64,000 nucleotides of DNA from Monoglobus sp964617455 (GCA_964617455.1 CAZTYF010000008.1:1-64000); one strand, 5' to 3'. Positions 11,101 to 20,036 are shown, counted from the stretch's first letter. Numbers and translations: made by a program. The notes: generated by a model not told the origin, from the letters alone.

Positions 11101-11584
11101 TGGTGAGTTTGATTTCATATTTCACGGTCTCTCCCGTTCGGGCGGACTTGGAATAAATCTCGCTTCGGGCCCATACGGACGGCGCCCTCACAGCCTTGAG
11201 ATTCCGGACCTCTTTGTTTATCTCAACGGAGCGCAGATACTTCCACATACCCGGCTCGCAAGAATACAGGTCAAAACCGGACAAACGGGCGGTTATTCTC
11301 TTTCGGCCGTTGCCGAAAACCGTCGTGCGCCACCGAAATTCATTGCCCACTTCCACATTGCGGCCCTCTTTGAATTCAAGGGTATAGGCCTTGATTTCGA
11401 TTTCTTCCCGCCCTTCAATATCCGTATCAAAGGTAAAACCGTACCAGCCGTACAAGTCCTCGGTATAATCGTTCATGGGCACAAAGCCGTGCATATACCA
11501 ACTGCTCTTGTCGGGCGTGCCCGGATAGGTATATTTGCCGCCGCTCTTATCCCATTTGCTCAAATCAATAAAATATTGCTCCAT
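8189..11584 (-). CDS. heparinase II/III-family polysaccharide lyase-like protein
   Basis: I chose the ATG at 11584 (1131 aa, MEQYFIDL) because GAGGA lies 8 bp upstream; an in-frame TTG at 11617 has no such site. There is no signal peptide. An N-terminal beta-sandwich region (1-240) is followed by an (alpha/alpha) toroid (about 270-570) and a heparinase II/III C-terminal beta domain starting near residue 650, with the signature GGAHGHYDRCALNSLSRFGK containing the expected His and Tyr. It probably cleaves uronate-containing oligosaccharides by beta-elimination in the cytoplasm, giving unsaturated ends for the GH88 enzyme downstream. At over 1100 residues it is much longer than a typical heparinase II (about 770), because of the N-terminal region and long C-terminal beta domain. 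Confidence 0.8.
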   Translation of the reverse strand: MEQYFIDLSKWDKSGGKYTYPGTPDKSSWYMHGFVPMNDYTEDLYGWYGFTFDTDIEGREEIEIKAYTLEFKEGRNVEVGNEFRWRTTVFGNGRKRITARLSGFDLYSCEPGMWKYLRSVEINKEVRNLKAVRAPSVWARSEIYSKSARTGETVKYEIKLTNCGEETKALSLELEKQGRETLNSKITPETLCLKPGEEAVCTLETTMNDLIVPGGFEKQRVRILPNGDETEAEKLEFVTVKYLPHPYIIHTEDGWDEVKEKPEKSEWARALSEDYIKKADEWEIPRIDSEKPYLYVTENAHKCFNSALVWKLTGNMRYAEKSAEFLKSVADPKRGYPATLRACNQQMVHEGEFFKSCAFAYDLLYDTGLFSEQNHRDMENAFRIFMGRIDWELSCGALSNWSLAMIAGALYCAMCIQDRAMIERFVYGTGGITEHMSACILPDGWWCECTIGYNLMAAGLFSEYAQALFPWGINLKDMWVPASYAKKVVPRSQHVDGLSWDIYGGTSKNYRCIRDLWDSLVSMADYRGVIFGVNDSAETQLGGRSEAGFDSRYDIAYAHYRDPAYADIIKKGGPGRRDLLRGELKLPETEAEAYQKSCRFENAGISVLRSQKPGREPREQYQASLKYGSHGGAHGHYDRCALNSLSRFGKNFYNPENIWYAYGTFMYKFFVQNSITHNMVTADLKLQDPTEGRELLFYSGKMMQVGAAENITRWSNPPYGGWRVLLDETFSDRTQNEGRYVPVPHNAPEYGARTDFTEPITQRRLLALTDEYAVIFDYAEGAVDHDFDCIYHARGLKSIEGTTPVKHTEQLTSNPLSSGQFITDCFWQKADGPVVKLRFESEYTDGEAAKPGWRVPFRSGYNEPGPLKMDLYYLNASGAELILGGDPEYEAVNKRLSYRVETDGEVAAEGKFGAWILGREHVKVDLRGKKQLKLTVRCSRAFRETDELADYEKTIFWGDPHIVTKSGEKIYLADMDYTCENIDTDCEAGKDYFGGPVTIQAKDFPKAVAAEPAEENRDAVITVDLRGLNPKEFDGYIGGDYPLGDDHRRKFISCRKTARRAAFISIIELYENKSKIARVAAGGDNRAIVQLTDGTIQEIIVSGLDTGENPKAEIHEYKNNKLARSERTGRR

Positions 11585-11662
11585 AATAACAATCCTCGAT
11601 AATTTCAAATACCCCAAAATAACCCCGATAAGTCTTAATCATAAAATATTCCTCACATTATG

Positions 11663-11700
11663 ATTTTGGAAGATACACCCAAAAGCGTATCTTCCAAAAT
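11663..11700 (-). promoter_or_regulatory. 14-bp perfect inverted repeat between binding-protein and lyase genes
   Basis: ATTTTGGAAGATAC (11663-11676) is perfectly complementary to 11687-11700 across a 10-nt loop. It sits just downstream of the solute-binding-protein gene and is not followed by a T tract. This fits an mRNA-stabilising or partial-termination hairpin that keeps binding-protein expression above that of the downstream enzymes, as seen in many sugar ABC operons. Confidence 0.6.
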
Positions 11701-11735
11701 TGTCACCGATTCATTAAGCGGAAGCACAGGATTCT

Positions 11736-13304
11736 TTAGCTGTTTTTATTTGCCAAGAATTCGTTGATTTGCTTTTTGAGCTCCTCTCTGATAACCTCCC
11801 GACCGTTTTGCTCCGCCTCGGCATTGGTCTCCCTCATAACGCTTATAGGGTCCTCCAAAGCTCCGTGCTCAAGAGCTGTTGCATTTTCGGAAACTATGGC
11901 ATTGACCTTTGTCATCTCTGTTTGAATACCGCTTGTGTCAAACAGGAATCCTGCCAAGGGGCTGGGATAGTAGGCGGTCTCCTCCAAATCGTATTTCTTG
12001 TATTCGAGAATGTCCTCGGGAAGCTTGTCGGAAAATCTTACGTAATTGGGATTCCAGGTGAGCACATAGCCCGGGAAGGTGTAGTTCGAATTCTGTCCCT
12101 CGGGGATTGAATATTGATCCTCACCTACCGCATTCCAGTCTTTGCCCTCAATGCCCAATTCAAACAGGTCGTGGTTTTCCTTGCTTGCCATAAGCCAATC
12201 GAGGAAGGTGAGAGTCTTTTCAACTTTTTTGCTCGTGGCGGGAATGCAGATGTAGTTATTACCCTGAAGGCTTGTGATTCTTGCTTCGGGCTCCTTGTTT
12301 CTGACCGCATCGGGGATAATAAAGGTGCCAAGCTGAGACTCGGGGAGGGAATTCTTAAGGTCGCTCTGCATCTGTTCATAGGCGTCCAAATTGTTTATGA
12401 TGGCCGCCGCTTTTCCGCCTTTGAATATGGCCTGCTCATCCTTTTGATTGAGGGAGTCCGTCTCCAGATACTTTTTCCACTCGGTGAGTTTGACGGCTCT
12501 TTCCTGGCCAAGGAGCTTACCGTCTCTGTATTTTTCCGGGAAGTTTGCATACGCATCGGGCTCGGAGCCTTCGTATACTATATCCACAACTTCCGTATTG
12601 TCATCGTTGAGGAGAACATGGCAGAAGCCGCCTGCGGAAATTCTGACGATGTGGTCTTTGGCCATATCCACCGCATTCTGTGCGAACATTGTGTAAAAGC
12701 CTCGGGTTGAGCCCACACCGAGAGGTATCATGGCCGGCTCATTGGCAAGAATAGCCTCGAAGTATTCCTGAAGCTTGTCATAACTGTCGATTTGGCCGAT
12801 TCCATACTTGTCCGCCAAATCCTGTCTGTAGTATACGCAATCGATGCCGTTGCCGTAGGTGCGCATATTGGGAATGCCGTAGAGGTGTCCGTAGTAGTAA
12901 TTGGCCTTCCAAACATCCTCTCTGTAGGCCTTTTGCAGGTTCGGATAATCTCCGCTGTTGATTAAATCCTCAAGGGGCAGATACAGGCCGTCTGCCGCAA
13001 AATCCTTCATTTTCAGGAAGGGTGCGTCAAACACCAAATCGTAATCTTCGCCGGCAGTAAGTCTGAGGTTGAGCTTATCCTTCATATCACCTTGGGATAC
13101 CCATTCCACATTGAGTTTAACGCCGGGGCCTATTTCGTCATATTTTGCCATAACGTCCGACCAGCCTACGGGTTCGGAGCCCATGAGCATAACATTGATG
13201 GCATCTCCGCTGCTTGCGGCATCGTCGCCGCAGCCCGCCAAACAGCCGATGGCAAGAGCCAATACCGCCGCAATGGCGACAATCTTTAGCAAATTCTTTT
13301 TCAT
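11736..13304 (-). CDS. carbohydrate ABC transporter solute-binding lipoprotein
   Basis: The ATG at 13304 is used (522 aa) because AGGAG lies 9 bp upstream; an in-frame GTG at 13322 lacks a site. A lipoprotein signal with lipobox LAGC has its Cys at about residue 25. The mature protein has the family-1 extracellular binding-protein look (NVMLMGSEPVGWSD, YDLVFDAPFLKMKDFAADG, FLDWLMASKENHDLFELGIEG) and the 500-residue size of LplA/YtcQ-type proteins that work with LplB/LplC permeases. It would capture oligosaccharides outside the membrane for the two permeases encoded directly upstream. No ATPase is encoded here, so a shared MsmX-type ATPase is expected elsewhere. Confidence 0.9.
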   Translation of the reverse strand: MKKNLLKIVAIAAVLALAIGCLAGCGDDAASSGDAINVMLMGSEPVGWSDVMAKYDEIGPGVKLNVEWVSQGDMKDKLNLRLTAGEDYDLVFDAPFLKMKDFAADGLYLPLEDLINSGDYPNLQKAYREDVWKANYYYGHLYGIPNMRTYGNGIDCVYYRQDLADKYGIGQIDSYDKLQEYFEAILANEPAMIPLGVGSTRGFYTMFAQNAVDMAKDHIVRISAGGFCHVLLNDDNTEVVDIVYEGSEPDAYANFPEKYRDGKLLGQERAVKLTEWKKYLETDSLNQKDEQAIFKGGKAAAIINNLDAYEQMQSDLKNSLPESQLGTFIIPDAVRNKEPEARITSLQGNNYICIPATSKKVEKTLTFLDWLMASKENHDLFELGIEGKDWNAVGEDQYSIPEGQNSNYTFPGYVLTWNPNYVRFSDKLPEDILEYKKYDLEETAYYPSPLAGFLFDTSGIQTEMTKVNAIVSENATALEHGALEDPISVMRETNAEAEQNGREVIREELKKQINEFLANKNS

Positions 13305-13358
13305 AAAAAATCTCTCCTTCACATATGATTTGATGTTTTACATAAATGACTTATTATA

Positions 13359-14252
13359 TTATCCCTTTACGGAACCAACCGTAAGACCTGTTACGAAATA
13401 CTTCTGCAGGAAGGGATAAAGCAGAATTATGGGGCCCATCGTCATAACGGCCGTTGCCATTTGAGACGAATACGCGGGCACAATACCTTCCGTTGCGGCT
13501 CCCCCTTGAGCCGCATTCTGCTGAACGAACTGGGTGTTTCTCTGAATCTGCATAATCAAATACTGAAGCGGATACTTGTGGGAATCTCTGATGTAGAGCA
13601 AAGCTTTATACCACTCATTCCAGTAGGCCAATGCATAATAGAGACCGATTGTGGCAAGGCCCGGAAGCGAAATGGGAAGTATTATCTTAAATAATATCAC
13701 AATATCATTGGCTCCGTCAATCCTTGCCGATTCGGAAAGGGATTCCGGTATCCCCTTGAAGAAGTTCCTGAGAAGGAGCAAATTCCAGGGATTGACCAGC
13801 GAGGGCAGGATGAGAGCCCATACCGAGTCAGTCAAATGCAAATACTTGGTTATCCACAAGTAGGTGGGCACCACGCCGCCGCTGAACAACATTGTGAAGT
13901 ATATGAAGAATGTTATCTTATTTCTGTGATAGAACTGGCTGCAGGACAGGGCATACGCCGCCGCACTGGTGATTAGCATACTCAGGAAGGTTCCCACAAC
14001 CGTTACAAAAATCGTAACACCGTAAGCGGGGCCGATTGTGTTTGAGGCGAACAACAGTTTGTAGGCATCAAGAGAAAATTCCTTTGGCCAGAGGTTGTAA
14101 CCATTTTGGATAATGCTCGTCTCCGACGTGAATGAGCTGCTTATTACCAATATGAAGGGAATCAGGCACACAAGGGCGAACAGCATAATCAATACGGTGA
14201 ATATCAATTCCACAACCCGGTCGGATGTACTTTGAAGTTTTGAGTTTGTCAT
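13359..14252 (-). CDS. LplC/YtcP-type sugar ABC permease
   Basis: The start is the ATG at 14252 (297 aa, MTNSKLQ), 6 bp after AAAGGAGGA; the longer frame from 14291 has no ribosome site. It has six predicted membrane segments and the EAA-loop region ESLSESARIDGANDIVILFKI that docks the ATPase. The end KYFVTGLTVGSVKG is typical of LplC-type permeases. It pairs with the LplB-type permease upstream (22-bp gap) to form the channel for the lipoprotein at 11736. Confidence 0.93.
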   Translation of the reverse strand: MTNSKLQSTSDRVVELIFTVLIMLFALVCLIPFILVISSSFTSETSIIQNGYNLWPKEFSLDAYKLLFASNTIGPAYGVTIFVTVVGTFLSMLITSAAAYALSCSQFYHRNKITFFIYFTMLFSGGVVPTYLWITKYLHLTDSVWALILPSLVNPWNLLLLRNFFKGIPESLSESARIDGANDIVILFKIILPISLPGLATIGLYYALAYWNEWYKALLYIRDSHKYPLQYLIMQIQRNTQFVQQNAAQGGAATEGIVPAYSSQMATAVMTMGPIILLYPFLQKYFVTGLTVGSVKG

Positions 14253-14274
14253 ATTCAAATTCCTCCTTTCCCCT

Positions 14275-15249
14275 TTAGAATAAAGCAGCATCGGGGCTGA
14301 ACTTGTTGGCTATCGCATTTGAAATAACCACGAGAATGAAGCCAAGGACCGACTGCACAAGGCCGATGGCCGCCGTCATACCCATGTTGGAATTTTCAAG
14401 CATGGCACGCACCAAGTATGTATCAATAACATCCGTCGTGGGATACAAGAGAGAGTTATTGCCCACCAATGCGTAAATCATACCGAAATCGCCGTAGAAA
14501 ATCTTACCGATTGACATAATTGTCAGCATAATGATGGTATTTTTAAGGAGCGGTAAGGTGATTTTTGTTATGCACTGCCACCTGGATGCCCCCTCAACCG
14601 CAGCTGCTTCATAGATTTCTTGGTCTATGCCGGTTATCGTAGCCAAATATACTATCGAACCGAAGCCAGCGCCCTGCCATACTTTGAAGCAAACCAACAG
14701 GACGGGCCAAACGCCCGGTGTGTTGTAAAAGGCGATTGCCTTATTTGGGTCATTGGTCAATCCGACGATTATTTTGTTGATGAGGCCGTCCGAAGCAATG
14801 ATTGCCACCGAGAACAGCGCCACGATTGTCCATGACATAAAGTGAGGCAAAATAACAACCGATTGAGTTATCTTTTTTACCCATTTGTTCTTTATCTCCG
14901 AAAGCATTATCGCAATGGCAACCGATGTTATCGTGCTGGCCAAAATGAACAATGTATTCAGAAATAACGTGTTTGTTGTGATGGTTATCCAGTCCTTTGA
15001 AGTGAAAAAGAACTCAAAGTTCTTAAGCCCGACAAATTCCGAACCCCAAATTCCCGTTGACGGTTTGTAATTAACAAAAGCAATATAAAGTCCCGCCATG
15101 GGTATGTAGGAAAATACGATAAAGAAAACTATGGCCGGTATGCACATAAGATACAACCACTTATTTCTTTTGATGTCTTGGCGGAGAGTCGGCCGCTTGG
15201 CAACAACGGCTCCGCCGTCTTTGTTCCTAATCTTTTTGAACACACTCAA
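14275..15249 (-). CDS. LplB/YtcP-type sugar ABC permease, first gene of the operon
   Basis: This 324-aa protein starts at a TTG at 15249, supported by TAGGAGGTG 8 bp upstream. A basic cytoplasmic N-terminus is followed by six membrane spans. The pattern KRNKWLYLMCIPAIVFFIVFSYIPM at the first span and YEAAAVEGASRWQCITKITLPLL as EAA loop are characteristic of LplB permeases of complex-carbohydrate transporters. It is the promoter-proximal gene of the minus-strand polysaccharide operon. Confidence 0.93.
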   Translation of the reverse strand: MSVFKKIRNKDGGAVVAKRPTLRQDIKRNKWLYLMCIPAIVFFIVFSYIPMAGLYIAFVNYKPSTGIWGSEFVGLKNFEFFFTSKDWITITTNTLFLNTLFILASTITSVAIAIMLSEIKNKWVKKITQSVVILPHFMSWTIVALFSVAIIASDGLINKIIVGLTNDPNKAIAFYNTPGVWPVLLVCFKVWQGAGFGSIVYLATITGIDQEIYEAAAVEGASRWQCITKITLPLLKNTIIMLTIMSIGKIFYGDFGMIYALVGNNSLLYPTTDVIDTYLVRAMLENSNMGMTAAIGLVQSVLGFILVVISNAIANKFSPDAALF

Positions 15250-15312
15250 GTTTCTACACCTCCTAATTAATTTTTTGACTGATTTGTTTGCTTCGCTATT
15301 GCTTTTAACATA

Positions 15313-15341
15313 ATGATATAGGTAATTTTTGTATATTTCAA
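15313..15341 (-). promoter_or_regulatory. promoter of the polysaccharide operon
   Basis: On the minus strand, TTGAAA (15336-15341) and TATCAT (15313-15318) are 17 bp apart, about 65 bp upstream of the TTG start at 15249. The AT-rich stretch between this and the divergent promoter at 15443 is the likely binding region of the AraC-type regulator. Confidence 0.5.
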
Positions 15342-15442
15342 CTCTAATTAATATTAGAATACTTTGTTTTTTTAATAATATTTACAAATCATTAACATAC
15401 TTTACATAATATTTAAATATCGGATACGAAAAATTTGTCTAC

Positions 15443-15471
15443 TTGACTTAAATTGTGCCGGTTGTTATAAT
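15443..15471 (+). promoter_or_regulatory. sigma-A promoter of the AraC/YesS-type regulator
   Basis: TTGACT (15443-15448) and TATAAT (15466-15471) are separated by 17 bp, close to consensus. Transcription would begin about 30 bp before the chosen start codon at 15510. Confidence 0.75.
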
Positions 15472-15509
15472 AAAAGACAAGATTAATGAGTTCAAAGGAA
15501 GATATTGTT

Positions 15510-17801
15510 ATGATAAAAAAGACCATAGACGAATGCGCCGCATACTTTAAAAACAACCCCCTTTTCAGGAAAACCATCATATCCTATATTGTTACGGGCT
15601 GCATTATCTTTTTTATTTTCGGAATTGTGACCGTTGTCGGCATTTCGAACGCATCATCAAATCAACTGAACGCTACCGAGCAGAAAATGCTGGGTCAATC
15701 CTGCAACACCGCCAATCAGGTTTTGCGGGATATCCACAGCTTGTGCAACACCAAGTATTCGGAGGACGCCTCGGTTATGGCGGCTATGACAACACCCTAC
15801 AGCACGGAAACATCCCAAAACGTTCAAAACACTCTCTCACAGCTTATGGCGTCCTCTACCTTGATAGACTCCATATATGTGTTCAATTTTAAAGACGATG
15901 TGGTATATTCCACTCAAACCAGCGCCAAGTCGACGGAGGATTTCTTCGACAAGAACATTATCGAATATCTCAAAAACAACCCTGCAAAGACGGATATATT
16001 TTTCTCCCGAATTGCGGAGCTGGATTTTGACCCTCTCAATATGTACAATATGGACTACATCACATCCGTATACAGGAACACGGAGGATTACGCCTTTGCG
16101 GTGAATATCGACCAAAGCGAATTTCAGCAAATGATGAACCTCAAATCGGACAACGACAAGTATTCAACGGTGGTCATAGACTCGGAGGGCAATGTTATTT
16201 CTCATTCAAAACCCGAATATTTTGCCCAAAATATCTCCGATGACCCGCTGTTCAAAGAAATATTGGACACAGGCAGGGAAAGCGGCAGTTTCAGAGAGGG
16301 GAACACGGCGGTCAACTACGTGCGCTCCAATACTTTGGGATATATCTATATCAGCCTCTCGGCGGCTCTTAATCCATTTACAAGCCTGACCTCCCTTTTG
16401 GTGTATATTCTGGTGTTTATGCTCCTTTTGATTATAGTATATATCATCTGCGGCGTTCACGCCTCAATGAGTACATACTCCCTGCTGAGCAATCTGAAAA
16501 AGAGTATCTATGCTCTGTTTAACAAAAACGACTCGGAGTATTCGGAAAACGAAGAGAACTATAATGAGGTGGAGAATATAGCCCGCATCCTCAAGGAGTT
16601 CAAAGCAAATTACAACTCTATGGAATCGGCTCAATACAAATATATCAACGCCAAACAGAACGACACGCTGAAAAAACTGCTGACGGGAATATATCCCTAC
16701 ATACGGGAGGATTTGAAAGACTGCGGCATTGTGTTCCCTTACGGCGGATTTGCGGTGGTTGTAATGCGAATCGACGGCCTGAGCAAGATGGATGCGGACA
16801 ATATTTACATGGTGAAATATGCGGTTATGAACATGGGCACGGAGGTTTTTGAGGCCTACTCCCATGCCTACTCCGTTGAAGTGGGCGAAAACGACATAGG
16901 TTTTATTCTGAATTTTATGTCGGACGGTTTTATAAAGGATTCGGTGGACAAGCTTAATGCATATCTTAAAAAATTCTTCGGAGCGACCGTGTCAGCCGCC
17001 TATGACAGTGCCATTACCGAATCTCCGGATTGTGTTGCGGAGCTTTATCATAACGCCGTTCATGCACTTCCCTACAGAATTGTGGCCGGGCCGGCGTCCG
17101 TCACCGCATATTGCGATATTGTGGACCTTGACAACACCGTATCCTCCTATCCGGAAAAATCTGAGCAGGATATTATAAAAAGCATAACGAGCCAGGACGA
17201 CAAAAAGATAGAAGAAAATGTGGATTTATTCATAGAGCAGCTGAAACATACCTCATACAATATGATGATATTGTATATCGACAGGCTGTTGGCGGCCCTA
17301 AATCAATTTGCCATCCGCTCCAAACTGTCGGAGGACACGGACAATTCCGCGAATATTCAGGACATAGTGACAAATGTGAACTCTTTGGAAGAGATTAAAA
17401 GCTTCATAATGAAAAAATGCAATGACCTGAAGCTCAAGCTCAGCAATATCAAGCTTGACTCCAAAAAGGATATTATGGTAAAAACCGTCCTTGAGTACAT
17501 AGAAAAAAACTATACCGACCCCAATCTCTCGATTGATATGATTGCCGCAGAGATAAACCGCAGCGCAAACTACACACGAAACATATTCAAACAGAGCCAA
17601 GGCATATCCATATCGGATTATATTGCCAAAAAACGCTTTGATGAATTCTGCCGCCTGCTGACCGAAACCCATATGACCGCCTTGGAAATAGGCGCAAAAA
17701 TCGGGCTGAATGCCTCGGGAAGTTATTTCTACACCGCCTTTAAAAAACACACGGGATACACGCCGGACCAATACAGAAAGCTCCATCATAAGCAGCAATA
17801 G
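15510..17801 (+). CDS. membrane-bound AraC-family regulator (YesS-like) with Cache-type sensor
   Basis: The ATG at 15510 (763 aa) follows AAAGGAA by 9 bp; an upstream in-frame ATG at 15486 has no site. A membrane span near residues 22-45 and another near 290-315 bracket an extracytoplasmic region of about 240 residues resembling a double-Cache sensor. A cytoplasmic middle region follows, then a C-terminal AraC/HTH_18 DNA-binding domain over the last 100 residues (IDMIAAEINRSANYTRNIFK, FDEFCRLLTETHMTALEIGAKIG, GYTPDQYRKLH). This is the YesS/one-component architecture that regulates neighbouring LplABC-type sugar operons in Bacillota. Its divergent position relative to the transporter operon suggests it senses extracellular sugar and activates 15249-1600. 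Confidence 0.9.
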   Translation: MIKKTIDECAAYFKNNPLFRKTIISYIVTGCIIFFIFGIVTVVGISNASSNQLNATEQKMLGQSCNTANQVLRDIHSLCNTKYSEDASVMAAMTTPYSTETSQNVQNTLSQLMASSTLIDSIYVFNFKDDVVYSTQTSAKSTEDFFDKNIIEYLKNNPAKTDIFFSRIAELDFDPLNMYNMDYITSVYRNTEDYAFAVNIDQSEFQQMMNLKSDNDKYSTVVIDSEGNVISHSKPEYFAQNISDDPLFKEILDTGRESGSFREGNTAVNYVRSNTLGYIYISLSAALNPFTSLTSLLVYILVFMLLLIIVYIICGVHASMSTYSLLSNLKKSIYALFNKNDSEYSENEENYNEVENIARILKEFKANYNSMESAQYKYINAKQNDTLKKLLTGIYPYIREDLKDCGIVFPYGGFAVVVMRIDGLSKMDADNIYMVKYAVMNMGTEVFEAYSHAYSVEVGENDIGFILNFMSDGFIKDSVDKLNAYLKKFFGATVSAAYDSAITESPDCVAELYHNAVHALPYRIVAGPASVTAYCDIVDLDNTVSSYPEKSEQDIIKSITSQDDKKIEENVDLFIEQLKHTSYNMMILYIDRLLAALNQFAIRSKLSEDTDNSANIQDIVTNVNSLEEIKSFIMKKCNDLKLKLSNIKLDSKKDIMVKTVLEYIEKNYTDPNLSIDMIAAEINRSANYTRNIFKQSQGISISDYIAKKRFDEFCRLLTETHMTALEIGAKIGLNASGSYFYTAFKKHTGYTPDQYRKLHHKQQ

Positions 17802-17823
17802 GTACCGGGCCAACCCGAATAAC

Positions 17824-17850
17824 AAAGAGAGCCGCCTCGGGCTCTCTTTT
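17824..17850 (+). terminator. rho-independent terminator of the AraC regulator gene
   Basis: AAAGAGAGCC pairs with GGCTCTCTTT across a six-base loop, ending in a short T run. It lies 22 bp after the stop codon. Confidence 0.8.
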
Positions 17851-17877
17851 GTTATGGATATATTGTCGATTTATTAC

Positions 17878-18828
17878 TTATTTATCGATTTTCTCGGCCG
17901 CTGCCATGGCGGCGCCTACGATGCCCGCATCCCCGAAAAGTTTGGCGGTTCTTATTTTCGTCTTTGGCATATGTTTGTTGTAATCATTTTTCCGAACGTA
18001 TTTCTTTATCGGGTTTAAAAGCACATCTCCCTGTCTGCTTATGCCGCCGCCGATTACAAAGAGTTCGGGCTGGAAGATGTTGACAAGGTTGGTGACCCCC
18101 TCCGCCACATATCCGATATATTCGTCTCTCACATCCATTGCAGCCCTATCGCCCAGCTCCGCGCAATCAAAGGCGGTTTTGCCGTTTATCTCTCCCTTTT
18201 CGGCCGCATATTTATTCATCATGGAATCCGGACATATCTTCATCTTTTCCCGGGTCTGCTCAATCAATGCACTTACGGAGGCATAGGCTTCAAGGCACCC
18301 ACGTCTTCCGCAGGTACAGAGTTTTCCGTTACGGACGATTGATGAATGGCCTATTTCCGCACCGGCGCCGTTAAAACCTCTGTAGATTTTTCCGTCGATG
18401 ATTATTCCGCCGCCCACGCCGGTTCCGAGGGTCATAAAAACAAAACTCGAACACTTTTCGCCGCAAGCAAAATATTCTCCGTAAGCTGCGGCATTTGCAT
18501 CATTTTCTATATTTACTGGCAAATCTATATGCCTTTGAAAAATTTCCGCCATGGGAACATTGTCCATAACGATATTGTTCGAATATACGACGACCCCCTT
18601 TGAATTGTCAATGGTGCCCGGGCTGCCTATTCCCACCGCATCCACATCGCTCATACGATAACCGCCCTTTTCCGTCACCCTTACGGCGAGCTTTGCCATA
18701 TCCGCTATGATTTCATCGGGTCTCCGCTCCTTAATGGTCGGTAAGCTGTCGGCATATATTATCTCCCCGTTTTTATCCGTCAGGCCCGCGGCTATGTTTG
18801 TGCCTCCCAAGTCGATACCTATATACAT
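17878..18828 (-). CDS. ROK-family sugar kinase (glucokinase-like)
   Basis: The ATG at 18828 (316 aa) follows GGAGGTG by 6 bp; the longer frame to 18888 lacks a site. The ATP-binding start YIGIDLGGTNIAAGL, the ROK signature region GAEIGHSS, the zinc motif CTCGRRGCLEAYAS (CxCGxxGCxE) and VIGGGISRQG are all present. The length matches active ROK kinases and there is no N-terminal HTH, so it is an enzyme rather than a NagC/XylR-type repressor. It would phosphorylate glucose or a related hexose in the cytoplasm. It is adjacent to and divergent from manA, consistent with hexose entry to glycolysis. The exact sugar is unknown. Confidence 0.9.
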   Translation of the reverse strand: MYIGIDLGGTNIAAGLTDKNGEIIYADSLPTIKERRPDEIIADMAKLAVRVTEKGGYRMSDVDAVGIGSPGTIDNSKGVVVYSNNIVMDNVPMAEIFQRHIDLPVNIENDANAAAYGEYFACGEKCSSFVFMTLGTGVGGGIIIDGKIYRGFNGAGAEIGHSSIVRNGKLCTCGRRGCLEAYASVSALIEQTREKMKICPDSMMNKYAAEKGEINGKTAFDCAELGDRAAMDVRDEYIGYVAEGVTNLVNIFQPELFVIGGGISRQGDVLLNPIKKYVRKNDYNKHMPKTKIRTAKLFGDAGIVGAAMAAAEKIDK

Positions 18829-19052
18829 AATCACACCTCCGTAATGTTTTACCGCCTCATTATATACCCGTCGAAAAGCACTTGTCAACGCCGCTGTTTA
18901 ACTTTTCCCCCAAATACGCAGCCAATTGTGATTATTCAAAGGCCCGCCGATATTTACATCCACTCCTTAAGTTTATATAATAAATATATAAAGTTTTCGG
19001 TCAAATAATCAATTCCCCATATAACAATTAAATAAACCAAGGAGTGTTTGCC

Positions 19053-20012
19053 ATGGATAAATTATCACCGGTTAAACTTTCCCCTGCCTTTAAGGACTAC
19101 ATTTGGGGCGGGACCAAGCTCAAAACCCAATATAACAAAAACTCTGACCTTGAAATTATTTCGGAAAGCTGGGAACTGTCGGCTCATCCGGATGGTGAAA
19201 GCAAAGTCCTGGGCGGGGAGTTTGACGGGATGACTCTCGGTGAATACATAAACGCCTGCGGCCGGGACATCCTGGGCTCCCACTGCGAAAAATTCGACCG
19301 CTTTCCTCTATTGATAAAGCTTATTGACGCTCGGGACAACCTTTCGGTCCAGGTGCATCCGGAGGACACCTATGCCCTTGAAAATGAGGGAGAATACGGC
19401 AAAACCGAGATGTGGTATATATTAGATTGCGAGGAGGGCGCTGCCCTGTATTACGGCTTTAAGCGGGACATAAGCAGGGAGGAATACAAAGATGCCATTG
19501 AAAAAGGCACGTTGACTCGATTGCTGAATCGTGTATCGGTCCGTAAGGGAGATGTGTTCTTCATACCTGCCGGAACGGTTCACGCCATAGGCTCCGGTAT
19601 ACTTATCTGTGAAATACAACAAAACTCCAACACGACCTATAGGGTTTATGACTACGGCAGGAAGGATAAAAACGGAAATACCCGCCCCCTCCACATTGAA
19701 AAGGCTGCGGAGGTGTCTTCCCTTAAGAAAATGCCTCCTCCCGCTCCCGTACCCGAGGGTGAGGATGTGCTTTTGGCCCGGTGCGAATATTTCACCGTCA
19801 GGAGGCTCAGGATAAAGGGCAGCCGCAAGGTGCCTATCGACGGGTCGAGCTTTCATTCTCTGATTGTCACGGAGGGCTCGGGGAGCCTTGAAACAGACGG
19901 TTCAAGCGGCGGTATACCGAATTTTGTCAAGGGGGACAGCATTTTTGTGCCTGCCGGGGGCGGAGCATACATCCTATCCGGCGAATGTGAACTTATACTG
20001 TCATATGTATAA
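19053..20012 (+). CDS. manA: class I mannose-6-phosphate isomerase
   Basis: The start is the ATG at 19053 (319 aa), with AAGGAG at 19039-19044; an in-frame GTG at 19044 overlaps that site. The protein interconverts mannose 6-phosphate and fructose 6-phosphate. It shows the N-terminal SPAFKDYIWGGTKL, the zinc-site motif VQVHPED with its His, EYGKTEMWYIL with the zinc-ligand Glu, and PAGTVHAIG with the second His. The length is that of the short Bacillota ManA/YvyI type. The downstream terminator at 20037 is shared with the convergent gene. Confidence 0.95.
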   Translation: MDKLSPVKLSPAFKDYIWGGTKLKTQYNKNSDLEIISESWELSAHPDGESKVLGGEFDGMTLGEYINACGRDILGSHCEKFDRFPLLIKLIDARDNLSVQVHPEDTYALENEGEYGKTEMWYILDCEEGAALYYGFKRDISREEYKDAIEKGTLTRLLNRVSVRKGDVFFIPAGTVHAIGSGILICEIQQNSNTTYRVYDYGRKDKNGNTRPLHIEKAAEVSSLKKMPPPAPVPEGEDVLLARCEYFTVRRLRIKGSRKVPIDGSSFHSLIVTEGSGSLETDGSSGGIPNFVKGDSIFVPAGGGAYILSGECELILSYV

Positions 20013-20036
20013 AGCAAATTATTATATAATCCCATC

